Assembly (NCBI GenBank): GCA_000648925.1
Contig: JFHF01000062.1
Location: 1 to 39,084, forward strand
DNA from: Caballeronia jiangsuensis
GTDB lineage: Bacteria > Pseudomonadota > Gammaproteobacteria > Burkholderiales > Burkholderiaceae
Length of the DNA: 39,084 nucleotides
Reading direction: 5' to 3'
Of the stretch, positions 16,685-25,135 are shown in pieces. Each line of letters begins with the position of its first letter. The stretch's first letter is position 1. Below the pieces are notes generated by a model. The model was not told where the DNA came from, searched no databases, and was given only the letters and a program-made list of their open reading frames with translations. Position numbers and translations under genes: made by a program.

Positions 16685-17818
16685 ATGAAAAATTACATTC
16701 AGACCAACTTTCGGGCCAACCGCATGATCGGCGCTCTTTCCGGGCCTAGAGCGAACCTGATCGCCGTCGCAGTCACGACCAGCTTGCTGCTCGGCGCGTG
16801 CGGAGGCGGTAGCAACGAAGCCTTCGACACGGCTTCCACCGCAGCGGCTGCCGCGGCGAATCGCAACTCGAATGTCGCCGTGAAGAATGCGACGGCCGGC
16901 AGCAGCATCTTCTACGGCGCGAACGGTCACAACAACGAGGGCGGCGCCTACGACATCTCCAGCCCGGCGCTACAACTCTCGCAGTTACAGGATCTCGGCG
17001 TGAAGCTTTATCGGAACGAGGTGTACAGCCAGGGGACCGCAAACAAGCTCGCGGGCATTGCGAAAACGATGGCCGCAGGCGGCGTGATCGTATATCCGGT
17101 GATGCTGATGAGCCTCGCCTTCAACAGCGAAACCGACGCCTACAACGCGGGCTATCAGCTCGGCGTCTGGACGGCGACCGCGTACCAATACCCGTACTAC
17201 GAAGTGACGAACGAACTCGACGCCAACGCGCTCACCGGCAACGTCGACGGCGTCTATCCGCAGCAATTCGACAACGCCAAATTCCAGATCGCGCGCGGCG
17301 TGATTCGCGGGATGATCGCCGGCGTGAAGTCGGTCGATCCGAACGGCAAGATCATCATGGGCGGCGGCACGTGGCTGCACTACGGTCTCGATCAGATGCT
17401 CGCGAACGGCACGCAACCCGACGGCACGACGGGTCATCCGATCGTGAGCTGGGACATCACCGCGTGGCACTGGTACTCGGACATGGGCGACATCACGAAC
17501 GCGTGCGGCGGCACGGGTTGCCACGACGTGCTCGCGACGTTGCAGCAGATGGGCAAGCCGATCTGGATCAACGAGTTCGGCGTGCGTCCGTGGCTCGGCA
17601 GCGATCAGCAGATCGCGGCTTATCTCGTCGGCAACAAGATGATGGCGGAGTTCGTCGCGGTGGCGTCGAAGTACAACATCCAGGCCATTCAGACGTATGA
17701 GCTGTATGACGATCCCGCGGGCGGCGAAGGCGCGTATGGTCTCCTGAAGAACGACGGCAAGACGCAGAAGGCGGCCTACACGGCGTTCAAGAACTTCGTC
17801 GCCGCGAATCCGAAGTGA
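16685..17818 (+). CDS. Lipoprotein TIM-barrel glycoside hydrolase (clan GH-A-like)
   Basis: A 377-residue putative lipoprotein. The hydrophobic segment ends in LLLGAC with the lipobox Cys39, followed by a Gly/Ser/Ala-rich linker to about 70. The rest resembles GH-A clan (beta/alpha)8 hydrolases such as GH5, GH39 or GH79-type enzymes. The acid/base candidate is Glu177 in EVTNELD (end of strand 4) and the nucleophile is Glu297 in IWINEFG (strand 7), with the aromatic ITAWHWYSDMG stretch between. Cys274 and Cys279 may form a small disulphide loop. A role in trimming an exopolysaccharide, as for GH39 PslG, is possible but not shown. No polysaccharide genes are adjacent. The start lacks a Shine-Dalgarno; Met14 is an alternative. 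It is monocistronic, with its own terminator. Confidence 0.78.
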   Translation: MKNYIQTNFRANRMIGALSGPRANLIAVAVTTSLLLGACGGGSNEAFDTASTAAAAAANRNSNVAVKNATAGSSIFYGANGHNNEGGAYDISSPALQLSQLQDLGVKLYRNEVYSQGTANKLAGIAKTMAAGGVIVYPVMLMSLAFNSETDAYNAGYQLGVWTATAYQYPYYEVTNELDANALTGNVDGVYPQQFDNAKFQIARGVIRGMIAGVKSVDPNGKIIMGGGTWLHYGLDQMLANGTQPDGTTGHPIVSWDITAWHWYSDMGDITNACGGTGCHDVLATLQQMGKPIWINEFGVRPWLGSDQQIAAYLVGNKMMAEFVAVASKYNIQAIQTYELYDDPAGGEGAYGLLKNDGKTQKAAYTAFKNFVAANPK

Positions 17819-17834
17819 GGATCGGATAGCTGAA

Positions 17835-17873
17835 AAAAACGGGCAGTCCGCTCACGCGAATGTGCCCGTTTTT
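17835..17873 (+). terminator. Rho-independent terminator of the glycoside hydrolase gene
   Basis: Stem ACGGGCA/TGCCCGT (17839-17845 and 17863-17869) with a 17-nt loop, preceded by A-run and followed by T5 (17869-17873), 16 bp after the stop codon. The A/T flanks extend the pairing. Confidence 0.8.
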
Positions 17874-17888
17874 CGAATGCGGAAAATG

Positions 17889-17921
17889 AAAAAGCCCGAG
17901 AGCGATGACACTCTCGGGCTT
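17889..17921 (-). terminator. Rho-independent terminator of tRNA-Phe
   Basis: An 11-bp perfect stem (17892-17902 with 17911-17921, 8-nt loop) is followed on the minus strand by TTTTT (17893-17889), 10 bp downstream of the tRNA-Phe 3' end. Confidence 0.85.
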
Positions 17922-17930
17922 CTTGCATTC

Positions 17931-18006
17931 TGGTGGCCTGGGGCGGAATCGAACCACCGACACGCGGATTTTCAATCCGCTGCTCTACCAACTGAGCTAC
18001 CGGGCC
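17931..18006 (-). tRNA. tRNA-Phe (GAA)
   Basis: A 76-nt cloverleaf on the minus strand with encoded CCA. The D-arm contains AGCTCAGTTGGTAGAGC, the anticodon stem is GCGGA/TCCGC with loop TTGAAAA giving anticodon GAA, and the T-loop is TTCGATT. The acceptor stem GGCCCGG/CCAGGCC has one non-Watson-Crick pair: C5 opposite A68. All other stems pair normally. It has a good sigma70 promoter upstream and a terminator downstream, so it looks like a functional single-gene unit. Confidence 0.96.
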
Positions 18007-18020
18007 AACGAAGAGGTGAA

Positions 18021-18049
18021 ACTATAGCAGACTCATTTGCGCCCCTCAA
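18021..18049 (-). promoter_or_regulatory. Promoter of tRNA-Phe
   Basis: On the minus strand, -35 TTGAGG (18049-18044), a 17-bp spacer and -10 TATAGT (18026-18021). Transcription would start about 7 bp after the -10, some 8 bp before the mature 5' end at 18006. Confidence 0.75.
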
Positions 18050-18090
18050 GCCCCTCGGCGCATTTTTCTGAAAATGTCCGGGGGCCGCGC

Positions 18091-18804
18091 TCAAACTTCG
18101 TTCTTGTTCTTTCCTAGATCGACGCCCAGTTGCTTCAACTTGCGATAAAGATGCGTGCGCTCGAGCCCCGTCTTCTCGGCGACGCGCGTCATGCTGCCGT
18201 TCTCGCGTGCGAGGTGATACTCGAAGTAAGCTCGCTCGAACGCATCGCGCGCATCGCGCAAGGGGATATCGAACGAGATGGATGCCGTCTGCCCCGCCTG
18301 ACTCTGGGGCGCGCCGCCTGCCGCAGCGTCGCCCGATGCGTTCAGCGATGAAGCCGTCGGCAGCGCGGCCGCCACCGGCACGCCCGATGCCATCGCGCTC
18401 GACGGAGGCTTCGCTATCGTCGACACGGGTGCCGCCGCGGAGCCATGCGCGAGTCCCTGCTCGACAGCCTTCAGGAGCTTTTGCAGCGCGATCGGCTTTT
18501 CGAGGAAGTTGAGCGCGCCGATCTTCGTCGCCTCGACGGCTGTGTCGATGGTCGCGTGCCCCGACATCATGATCACCGGCATCGTCAGCTTGCCCTGCGC
18601 GGCCCACTCCTTGAGCAGAGTCACGCCGTCGGTATCGGGCATCCAGATGTCGAGCAAAACGAGATCGGGTGTTTGCTGCAAGCGGTAGTCGCGTGCGTGC
18701 TGCGCGTTCTCCGCTACTTCAACAACGTGGCCTTCGTCGCTCAGGATCTCGGAGAGCAGTTCCCGGATCCCCATTTCATCGTCTACCACCAGGATGGTTG
18801 CCAT
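18091..18804 (-). CDS. NtrX-like response regulator lacking the AAA+ domain
   Basis: A 237-residue regulator. The receiver domain (1-118) has the acidic pair Asp8/Asp9, phospho-acceptor Asp52 in LLDIWMPD, Ser81 in MMSGH and Lys103 in LEKP. An Ala/Pro/Ser-rich linker follows (about 120-175), and then a Fis-type helix-turn-helix (about 180-237, RVAEKTGLERTHLYRKLKQLG). The receiver and HTH are NtrX-like, but the central sigma54-activating AAA+ ATPase is missing, so it should act as a non-sigma54 activator or repressor. Its ATG directly abuts the stop codon of the kinase gene (TAAATG). From memory it matches the essential EsaR of Burkholderia cenocepacia, but I cannot confirm this here. Confidence 0.9.
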   Translation of the reverse strand: MATILVVDDEMGIRELLSEILSDEGHVVEVAENAQHARDYRLQQTPDLVLLDIWMPDTDGVTLLKEWAAQGKLTMPVIMMSGHATIDTAVEATKIGALNFLEKPIALQKLLKAVEQGLAHGSAAAPVSTIAKPPSSAMASGVPVAAALPTASSLNASGDAAAGGAPQSQAGQTASISFDIPLRDARDAFERAYFEYHLARENGSMTRVAEKTGLERTHLYRKLKQLGVDLGKNKNEV

Positions 18805-21267
18805 TTACGCTGCCCTTGTCTGCACTGTTGCTTTTGTCGTTCCCTGATTCGCCGCCGAACCGGCACCCGGACGTGTTGCGCCGGGCGCCGCGGTGTCGTC
18901 CGCGAGTTGTAGAAACAGAATCGATATCTGCGCGCCTTCGATCACATCCGCGGTCTTCGAGCGGTTGCGTATGTCGATGCGCGCGCCGTGCTCGTCGACG
19001 ATCTTCTTCACGGTTGCAAGTCCCAGGCCCGTGCCCTTTGCCTTCGTCGTCACGTAAGGCTCGAAAGCACGCGAAAGGATACGCGCCGGGAAGCCCGAAC
19101 CGTTATCCGAGACCGTGAGGCGAACCGCGACACGCGCATGTCCCGAAGCATCGGGCTCGCCATATTCTACTGTCCTCGTTTCGAGCAGCACGCGCGGCTC
19201 CGCGACGTCCGCCACCGCATCCTGCGCGTTCTGCAGCAGGTTGTGGATCACCTGGCGGATCTGCGTTGCGTCGCCGCGAATCACGGGCAGCTTCGCGAGG
19301 TCCACCTTGATCGGCGTCTTGCCGTCCTCGATGCCGTAGAGCGTCAGCACTTCCGCGACGAGATCGTTCAGTTGCAGATTGCCGAGCACCGCGGGCGGCG
19401 TGCGCGCGTATTCGCGGAAATCGTCGACCATCTGCTTCATCGCCTGCACCTGATTGACGATGGTCGTCGACGCCCGCTTGAGCACGTCCGCATCGGGCGG
19501 CGCGAGCTTGTCCGCGAGTTTCATCTGCAAGCGCTCGGCGGAAAGCTGAATCGGCGTGAGCGGATTCTTGATCTCGTGTGCGAGACGGCGCGCGACTTCG
19601 CCCCACGCGACCGAACGCTGCGCCGAGATCACGTCGGAGATGTCGTCGAACACGACGACATAGCCGGTGGTTTCGGCATCGTCGCTATCGCTTTCGGTCA
19701 CGCTCAGCAACTGCGTGCCGCGCACGAGAAGCGTCAGCGGATCGTTCTCGCCGGGCACCGTCACCGCGACCTGCTGCTGCCAGTGGCCGCGATCGCCGAC
19801 CGGATGGCCGCTGCCGACTTCGGCCGCATCGCGCTCCGCGAAAGCCTTCTTCACCATCGTGCCGAGCTCGGCGAGAACGCCGATCTGATCGAGCGGCTGA
19901 TTGAGCAGCGCGCCGAACGGCTGGCGGAAGATGCGCTCCGCGCCGCGATTGGCGGTGGTCAAGCGGAACTGCCGGTCGAACACGAACACGCCCGCCGTCA
20001 GATTCGCGAGAATGCTTTCGAGATACGCCTTCGAATGCTCCAGCGCGACGCGGTTGTTCTCGACCGCCGCGCGCGCCTCGGAAAGCTGGCGCGTCATCGC
20101 GTTGAAGGACTGCGTAAGGAATCCCAGTTCGTCGCGCGAGTTGATCTCTCGTTTGGGCGTGTAGTCGCCTTCGGCCACTTCCTTCGTACCTTGCGCGAGC
20201 AGAAACAGCGGCCGCGCGAGCTGATTGCCGAGCGCGAGCGCGAGCATCATCGCGATGAAGGTCGCGAGAAAGAGCGCGAGCGTCAGCGTGCCGATATACA
20301 TCTTGCGCAAGCCCGTGCGCCCGAGCCGCTTTTCCTGATACTCGCGATACGCGCGCTGCACGGCGTCGGCATTGCGCGCGAGTTCCTGACTCACGGGTTG
20401 CTCGATCTGCAGGAAGCGATCGACATGCTGGAATTCGGTGGTCGTAGTCGGATCGGGGATCTTCGTGACCACGCGCAGACGCAGCGCGCCCTTCGGCCCA
20501 TTCGATTTCGGATCGCCGTCGATCTCGCCCTCGATCGCGCCATACGGATGATCCTGCGCCTCCCTGAGCATCGTGCCGGTCGGCTCGTTCGCCGGCAGCA
20601 GCGCGTAGTAATTGCCAGAGGCCTGCGCGACCGTGCGAAGCCCCGGCACCCTCAGCGAGCTGTTATTCGATGCGAGATCTTCGCGGTTGTACTGATCGCG
20701 CGGCCGCTCGAACACGACCGCGTCCTGCACGCCGTATTGATCGCGCAGGCGCAGGAGCGACAGCGTGAGACTCGATGGATCGGCGCTTGCGAGCTGATCG
20801 CTCATCTGCCGGCCGCGGTTCTTGAAATCGGCGAGCGATGATTCGAGCATGCCGCGCCCGAGCGTCAGGCCCGACGAGAGCGCTGTCTCGACGTTCACGT
20901 CGAACCACGATTCGATGCTTCGCGACACGAACTGATACGAAACCACGTAGATGATCGCGCCCGGCACGACACCGACGAGCGCGAAAATGAAGGCGAGCTT
21001 CGCGAGCAATCGCGTGCCGAAACGCCCCTGCCTCACCCGCGACACGATGATGATGAACAGGCTGATGACGATCAGCATGAACACGACCGCCACCGCGACG
21101 TTCGCCGCGTAGAGCCAGCCGTAGTAGCGGTCGAAGAATTCGGTGTTCGCACTGGCGAGCGCGAGCGTCACGAGCAGCAGAACTGCCGTGAGCGCCACCG
21201 TGGAGACCAGCAAACGGACGACGAAACTCTTGATGTCCGTGCGGCCGCGTCGAAATCTATTTCGCAC
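18805..21267 (-). CDS. NtrY-like sensor histidine kinase
   Basis: An 820-residue membrane kinase. N-terminal hydrophobic segments lie at about 17-40, 52-75 and 88-110. A periplasmic region follows at about 111-322, with one more membrane helix at about 325-347. Next are HAMP (to about 400), PAS (about 415-545) and the catalytic core with His564 in RRLAHEIKNPLTPIQLS, the N-box NLLQNAQDA (680 region), G1 DNGSGF (721-726), F-box EPYVTTK and G2 GTGLGL (745-750). This is the NtrY architecture. A GTG start at 21267 overlaps the DUF4390 gene by 11 bases; no nearby ATG exists. The cognate regulator follows with no gap. The name EsaS has, I recall, been used in B. cenocepacia. Confidence 0.92.
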   Translation of the reverse strand: MRNRFRRGRTDIKSFVVRLLVSTVALTAVLLLVTLALASANTEFFDRYYGWLYAANVAVAVVFMLIVISLFIIIVSRVRQGRFGTRLLAKLAFIFALVGVVPGAIIYVVSYQFVSRSIESWFDVNVETALSSGLTLGRGMLESSLADFKNRGRQMSDQLASADPSSLTLSLLRLRDQYGVQDAVVFERPRDQYNREDLASNNSSLRVPGLRTVAQASGNYYALLPANEPTGTMLREAQDHPYGAIEGEIDGDPKSNGPKGALRLRVVTKIPDPTTTTEFQHVDRFLQIEQPVSQELARNADAVQRAYREYQEKRLGRTGLRKMYIGTLTLALFLATFIAMMLALALGNQLARPLFLLAQGTKEVAEGDYTPKREINSRDELGFLTQSFNAMTRQLSEARAAVENNRVALEHSKAYLESILANLTAGVFVFDRQFRLTTANRGAERIFRQPFGALLNQPLDQIGVLAELGTMVKKAFAERDAAEVGSGHPVGDRGHWQQQVAVTVPGENDPLTLLVRGTQLLSVTESDSDDAETTGYVVVFDDISDVISAQRSVAWGEVARRLAHEIKNPLTPIQLSAERLQMKLADKLAPPDADVLKRASTTIVNQVQAMKQMVDDFREYARTPPAVLGNLQLNDLVAEVLTLYGIEDGKTPIKVDLAKLPVIRGDATQIRQVIHNLLQNAQDAVADVAEPRVLLETRTVEYGEPDASGHARVAVRLTVSDNGSGFPARILSRAFEPYVTTKAKGTGLGLATVKKIVDEHGARIDIRNRSKTADVIEGAQISILFLQLADDTAAPGATRPGAGSAANQGTTKATVQTRAA

Positions 21268-21853
21268 GTTCTGCCGCCGTAAAAGTAAAACGCTTCCAGT
21301 CCGAGGAAAGGTTCCAGTCGCGGTTATTCACCGCGTCGATCTGGAACGGCTTGGGCATGAGCGCGATGTCGAGCTGCATGCGCACCGATGCGGTATAGGT
21401 TTCGCCGCCATGCACCTGGTTCCGGTCGATGACGTGCCACGAAGTCACGTGCTTGATGACCGCGAGCGCCTCATTGAGCGAGGCGAAACGCAACTGCAGG
21501 CCGCCCGTCGATACACGATACTCGTTCGTCAGCGGCTGATAGGAAAGCCGGATGCTCTGCGACACATTGACCGGCTCTTCGTCGAACCAGTACCAGCGCG
21601 GCCTCGACAGATTGAAATCGATAGTGAAATAGAGCGGCACGCTGCGGTTCACGGCATCTTCGAGGCTGTTGTTCAGGTCGAAGTCGAAATGCGCGTCGAG
21701 ACTCCAGCCGGCGTTGTCCGCTTGAAGCGACGCGCGCTGCACGGCGATCGTCTCGGCAAACGCGGGGTCGGCTGCGGCGAACGTCAGCCAGAGCGTCAGC
21801 GCAGTCCAGATGACGGCCGCGAGCCGAAGCGGAAAAAAGCGTTTGATCGTCAC
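21257..21853 (-). CDS. Secreted DUF4390 protein
   Basis: A 198-residue protein with an N-terminal signal peptide (hydrophobic 9-27, cleavage near PAFAET, about residue 33). A beta-rich domain of the DUF4390 type follows, with many aromatic and acidic residues (YFTIDFNLSRPRWYWFDEEP). Function is unknown. It is sandwiched between rsmB and the sensor kinase, overlapping both: its GTG start shares GTGA with the rsmB stop codon, and its 3' end overlaps the kinase start by 11 bases. A periplasmic accessory or ligand-binding partner of the kinase is a reasonable guess from this fixed position, not a demonstrated role. Confidence 0.85.
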   Translation of the reverse strand: MTIKRFFPLRLAAVIWTALTLWLTFAAADPAFAETIAVQRASLQADNAGWSLDAHFDFDLNNSLEDAVNRSVPLYFTIDFNLSRPRWYWFDEEPVNVSQSIRLSYQPLTNEYRVSTGGLQLRFASLNEALAVIKHVTSWHVIDRNQVHGGETYTASVRMQLDIALMPKPFQIDAVNNRDWNLSSDWKRFTFTAAERAK

Positions 21854-23268
21854 CGTTTCTGAAAGCGCGCGTAGAAGAATCCGTCGTGGTCCGCGAAGGT
21901 CTCCGCGTCCCGATCCGGGTCCGCGAGATTTGTACCGTCCGGTGAGCCTTGCACCGCGCCCGCGCTCGCGCGCGCCGCTGTCGGTAACAATTGCCCCGGC
22001 GCGTCCAATCGTACCGCATCTTCATGCGCGGTTCCAAACCAACGGGCCTGTTCTTCGCCTTCCTCGGGAAAGATGGAGCATGTCACGTACAGCAGCTCGC
22101 CGCCCTTCGCGACGAGCGGCCACAGCGCGCTCACGATGCGCCGCTGCTCGGCGACGAGCGCATCGATGTCCGATGGGCGCCGCAGCCAGCGGATGTCCGG
22201 ATGACGGCGCACGATGCCCGACGCCGAGCACGGCACGTCGGCGAGAATGCGATCGAACGGCACGCCGTCGAACCATTGCGCGGGATCGCCCGCGTCGCCC
22301 ACTTCGATTTGCGCCTCGAGTTTCAGGCGCTTCAGATTCTGTCCGATGCGGCCCGAGCGCTCCGCGTCGCTTTCGAGCGCGATCAGATCGACGTTCGCGA
22401 GTTCGAGAATATGCCCCGTCTTGCCGCCCGGCGCGGCGCACGCATCGAGCACGCGCATGCCGTCTTTCAGGCCGAGCAGTTGCGCCGCGCGTTGCGCGCC
22501 CGCGTCCTGCACCGAGACGACGCCTTCGTCGAAACCCGGAATGCGATCGACGGGCATCGGCGTTTTCAGGCGCACCGCGTGCACGCCCGCGGCGTCGGCT
22601 TCGATTTGCGTATCTTTGAGGCGCGCGAGATATTGATCGACGGTGGCGTGACGCGCATTCACACGCAACGTCAGCGGCCCTTGTTCGTTGCCCGTTTCGA
22701 GAATGCGCTCCCACACATCGGGCTGTCCGCGCTTCACGGCGTCGATCCACCATTGCGGATAATTCCAGCGCGCGACGGGATCCCTGCGCGCTTCATCGAT
22801 GAGCGTTTCGCGCTCGCGCAGGAAATTGCGCAGCACCGCGTTGACCAGACCTTTCGCGAACGCGAATTCGCGCCGCGCCGCGATCACGCTCACCGCCTGA
22901 TCGACGACGGTGAAAGGCGCGTAGGCTGCGTGCGCTTCGTCGTCGGTCAGCAGCGTGAACGCGCAGACAAGCACGTTCGCGACATGCGGCGGCGGCGCCT
23001 TCTTCACGAGTTTGCGCAGGAGCGCATCCGCGAGCGCGAGACGGCGCATCGCGCGATACGCGATGTCCTGCACCGCCCCACGCGCCTCGACATGCTTCGC
23101 CGACGCGATGACGGTCTGCAACGCGGCCGGCAGCGCCGAGCCCGCGCGCACCGCGCCCACGGCCTGCGCCGCGCAATCCAGCGCGAACGCGAGCGAATCG
23201 GGCGCGAGATGGAGAGCGCTCAGGCGGGAATGCGCGGCGGCGGGCCGCCGGGAAGGCTTGTCGGTCAT
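21850..23268 (-). CDS. rsmB: 16S rRNA (cytosine-967-C5)-methyltransferase
   Basis: A 472-residue RsmB. The N-terminal NusB-like RNA-binding domain spans about 15-165. The SAM-dependent Rossmann methyltransferase domain has motif I VLDACAAPGGKTGHILEL (273-290), motif IV DVPCSASG with Cys347, and motif VI VTCSIFPEEGE with catalytic Cys397. The enzyme methylates C967 of 16S rRNA. The start at 23268 (MTDKPSRRP) is preferred; an in-frame extension to 23388 covers the preceding terminator region and is not credible. It heads the rsmB-DUF4390-kinase-regulator unit. Confidence 0.95.
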   Translation of the reverse strand: MTDKPSRRPAAAHSRLSALHLAPDSLAFALDCAAQAVGAVRAGSALPAALQTVIASAKHVEARGAVQDIAYRAMRRLALADALLRKLVKKAPPPHVANVLVCAFTLLTDDEAHAAYAPFTVVDQAVSVIAARREFAFAKGLVNAVLRNFLRERETLIDEARRDPVARWNYPQWWIDAVKRGQPDVWERILETGNEQGPLTLRVNARHATVDQYLARLKDTQIEADAAGVHAVRLKTPMPVDRIPGFDEGVVSVQDAGAQRAAQLLGLKDGMRVLDACAAPGGKTGHILELANVDLIALESDAERSGRIGQNLKRLKLEAQIEVGDAGDPAQWFDGVPFDRILADVPCSASGIVRRHPDIRWLRRPSDIDALVAEQRRIVSALWPLVAKGGELLYVTCSIFPEEGEEQARWFGTAHEDAVRLDAPGQLLPTAARASAGAVQGSPDGTNLADPDRDAETFADHDGFFYARFQKR

Positions 23269-23367
23269 TGAGAAACGAGAACGGTCGAGCGGCAAGCGGA
23301 CGGCTTGCGTGAACGAGGATTGTAACTTGCGAGGATCGCGCGCCCGGACGGGCGGCCGACGACAAGC

Positions 23368-23401
23368 AAAAAGGCCGTTCCGGAGCAACCGGAACGGCCT
23401 T
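23368..23401 (-). terminator. Rho-independent terminator of htpX
   Basis: A 13-bp perfect stem (23371-23383 with 23389-23401, loop AGCAA) is followed by TTTTT on the minus strand, 31 bp after the htpX stop codon and 100 bp before rsmB. Confidence 0.88.
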
Positions 23402-23432
23402 CGTTAAAACGTCGATTGTCTAGGAAGCGGGC

Positions 23433-24287
23433 TTAGAAGCGGCCCGTGCGCGCCATTTCCATCAAACGCGCGACCCGCTCTTCCGTCGCCGGATGCGTCG
23501 AGAACAGATTCGCGATGCCGCCGCCCGAGAGCGGATTCATGATCATCATCTGCGCGGTCGCCGGGTGCGCTTCCGCCGTCGGGAACGGCACGCCGGTGGC
23601 GTAAGCGTGAATCTTCTCCAGCGCACTCGCGAGCGCTTGCGGATCGCCTGAAATCTCCGCGCCGCCGCGATCGGCTTCGAACTCGCGCGCACGCGAAATC
23701 GCCATCTGGATCAGCGCGCCCGCGATCGGCGCGAGAATCGCCACCAGAATGCTCGCGATCGGATTCGACGGACGGCCTTCGTCGTCGCGCCCGCCGAAGA
23801 ACATCGCGAAGTTCGCGAGCGCGGAGATCGCGCCGGCCATCGTCGCGGAAACCGTCGAGATCAGGATGTCGCGATGCTTCACGTGCGCCAGTTCGTGCGC
23901 CATCACGCCGCGCATTTCGCGCTCGGACAGCACGCGCAGAATGCCCGTGGTCGCCGCGACCGCCGCGTGCTCGGGGTTGCGGCCCGTGGCGAACGCGTTC
24001 GGCGCGTCTTCGTTGATCAGATAGACGCGCGGCATCGGCAATTGAGCGCGTGTGGCCAGCTCGCGCACCATGCGATAGAACTGCGGCGCGGTGGTTTCGT
24101 CGACTTCCTGCGCGTTGTACATGCGCAGGACCATCTTGTCCGAGAACCAGTACGAAAAGAAATTCATGCCGAGCGCGATGATCAGCGCGAGCATCATGCC
24201 CTTCGATCCGCCAATTACACCGCCGATCACGACAAAGAGGGCCGTGATCGCAGCCATCAGCATCGCGGTTTTGACCCAGTTGAACAT
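23433..24287 (-). CDS. htpX: Membrane zinc metalloprotease HtpX
   Basis: A 284-residue M48-family protease that degrades damaged inner-membrane proteins. Two N-terminal membrane helices (about 7-25 and 31-48) are followed by the zinc motif His131-Glu132-Leu-Ala-His135. Two further hydrophobic stretches (about 143-163 and 176-197) precede the third-ligand region REFEAD (201-206). It is a single gene with its own terminator. The start at 24287 has GGAG nearby. Expression in response to envelope or heat stress is typical of the family, but no clear stress promoter was identified. Confidence 0.96.
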   Translation of the reverse strand: MFNWVKTAMLMAAITALFVVIGGVIGGSKGMMLALIIALGMNFFSYWFSDKMVLRMYNAQEVDETTAPQFYRMVRELATRAQLPMPRVYLINEDAPNAFATGRNPEHAAVAATTGILRVLSEREMRGVMAHELAHVKHRDILISTVSATMAGAISALANFAMFFGGRDDEGRPSNPIASILVAILAPIAGALIQMAISRAREFEADRGGAEISGDPQALASALEKIHAYATGVPFPTAEAHPATAQMMIMNPLSGGGIANLFSTHPATEERVARLMEMARTGRF

Positions 24288-24417
24288 TTCCGGAGCTCCT
24301 CTCCCTAATACGCTGCGCGAAGTGCGCGGTTACCCGGCCGACATGACCGGAGCCACGATTGTAAGCAAAATGTTAGATAGGGGCGCCCATCAATAATTCA
24401 ATCCGCGGCTGCGCGAT

Positions 24418-25065
24418 TTATCGATGCGAAGTCGCGAGCTTGATGCCCAGACCGACGAACGCGCTGCCGACGCCGCGATCCAGCCACTTTTTCACGCCGG
24501 ATTTACCAGCGAAGCGTTCCGTGACGCTGCCCGCGATCCATGCGACGAAGCTGTTCCAGACCGTGCTCATCGCGATGAAAACGATGCCGAGCGTGAGGAA
24601 AGCGAGCGTTTTGTGCTGACTGTCTGCGGCGACGAATTGCGGAAAGAACGATACGAAGAACAATACGACCTTCGGATTCAGCACATTCGTGACGAAACCC
24701 TGCGCGAAAAGCTGAAGCAGCGATTTCGGCGGGGCTTTTTCGTTTGTCTGCGCCGCGCGGGAGGGCTCTGCATCGTCATGCTTCGTGAAAATCAGACGCA
24801 CGCCGAGATAAATCAGATAAATCGCGCCGGCAACCTTGATGACGGTGAACGCTGTCGCCGATGCGGCGAGGATCGCCGTCAGACCGAATGCGCACGCGAG
24901 CGTATGGATGATGCAGCCAGCCGAAATGCCGAGCGCCGACACGATGCCGGCGCCGCGCCCCTGAGCGACGCTGCGCCCGACGATGTACGCAGTATCGGGG
25001 CCGGGCGTGACGTTGAGAAGAAATACGGCGACGAGGAAGAAGGCAAAACCGGTGATGCCGAGCAT
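24418..25065 (-). CDS. LysE/RhtB-family amino-acid exporter
   Basis: A 215-residue inner-membrane protein with about six hydrophobic helices. The RhtB/LysE signature is at the N-terminus (NVTPGPDTAYIVGRS) and another conserved block is at NVLNPKVVLFFVSFFPQF. The family exports amino acids such as homoserine, threonine or lysine, and the substrate cannot be told from sequence. It lies 70 bp downstream of fmt on the same strand and may be read through from def-fmt; no terminator was seen between them. Confidence 0.92.
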   Translation of the reverse strand: MLGITGFAFFLVAVFLLNVTPGPDTAYIVGRSVAQGRGAGIVSALGISAGCIIHTLACAFGLTAILAASATAFTVIKVAGAIYLIYLGVRLIFTKHDDAEPSRAAQTNEKAPPKSLLQLFAQGFVTNVLNPKVVLFFVSFFPQFVAADSQHKTLAFLTLGIVFIAMSTVWNSFVAWIAGSVTERFAGKSGVKKWLDRGVGSAFVGLGIKLATSHR

Positions 25066-25135
25066 CGAAAACTCCAGACGGGCGAGTGCGTGGTGACAAC
25101 TATTTATTTTAGCGCCGCGCCCGTTTCGCCGCCCC

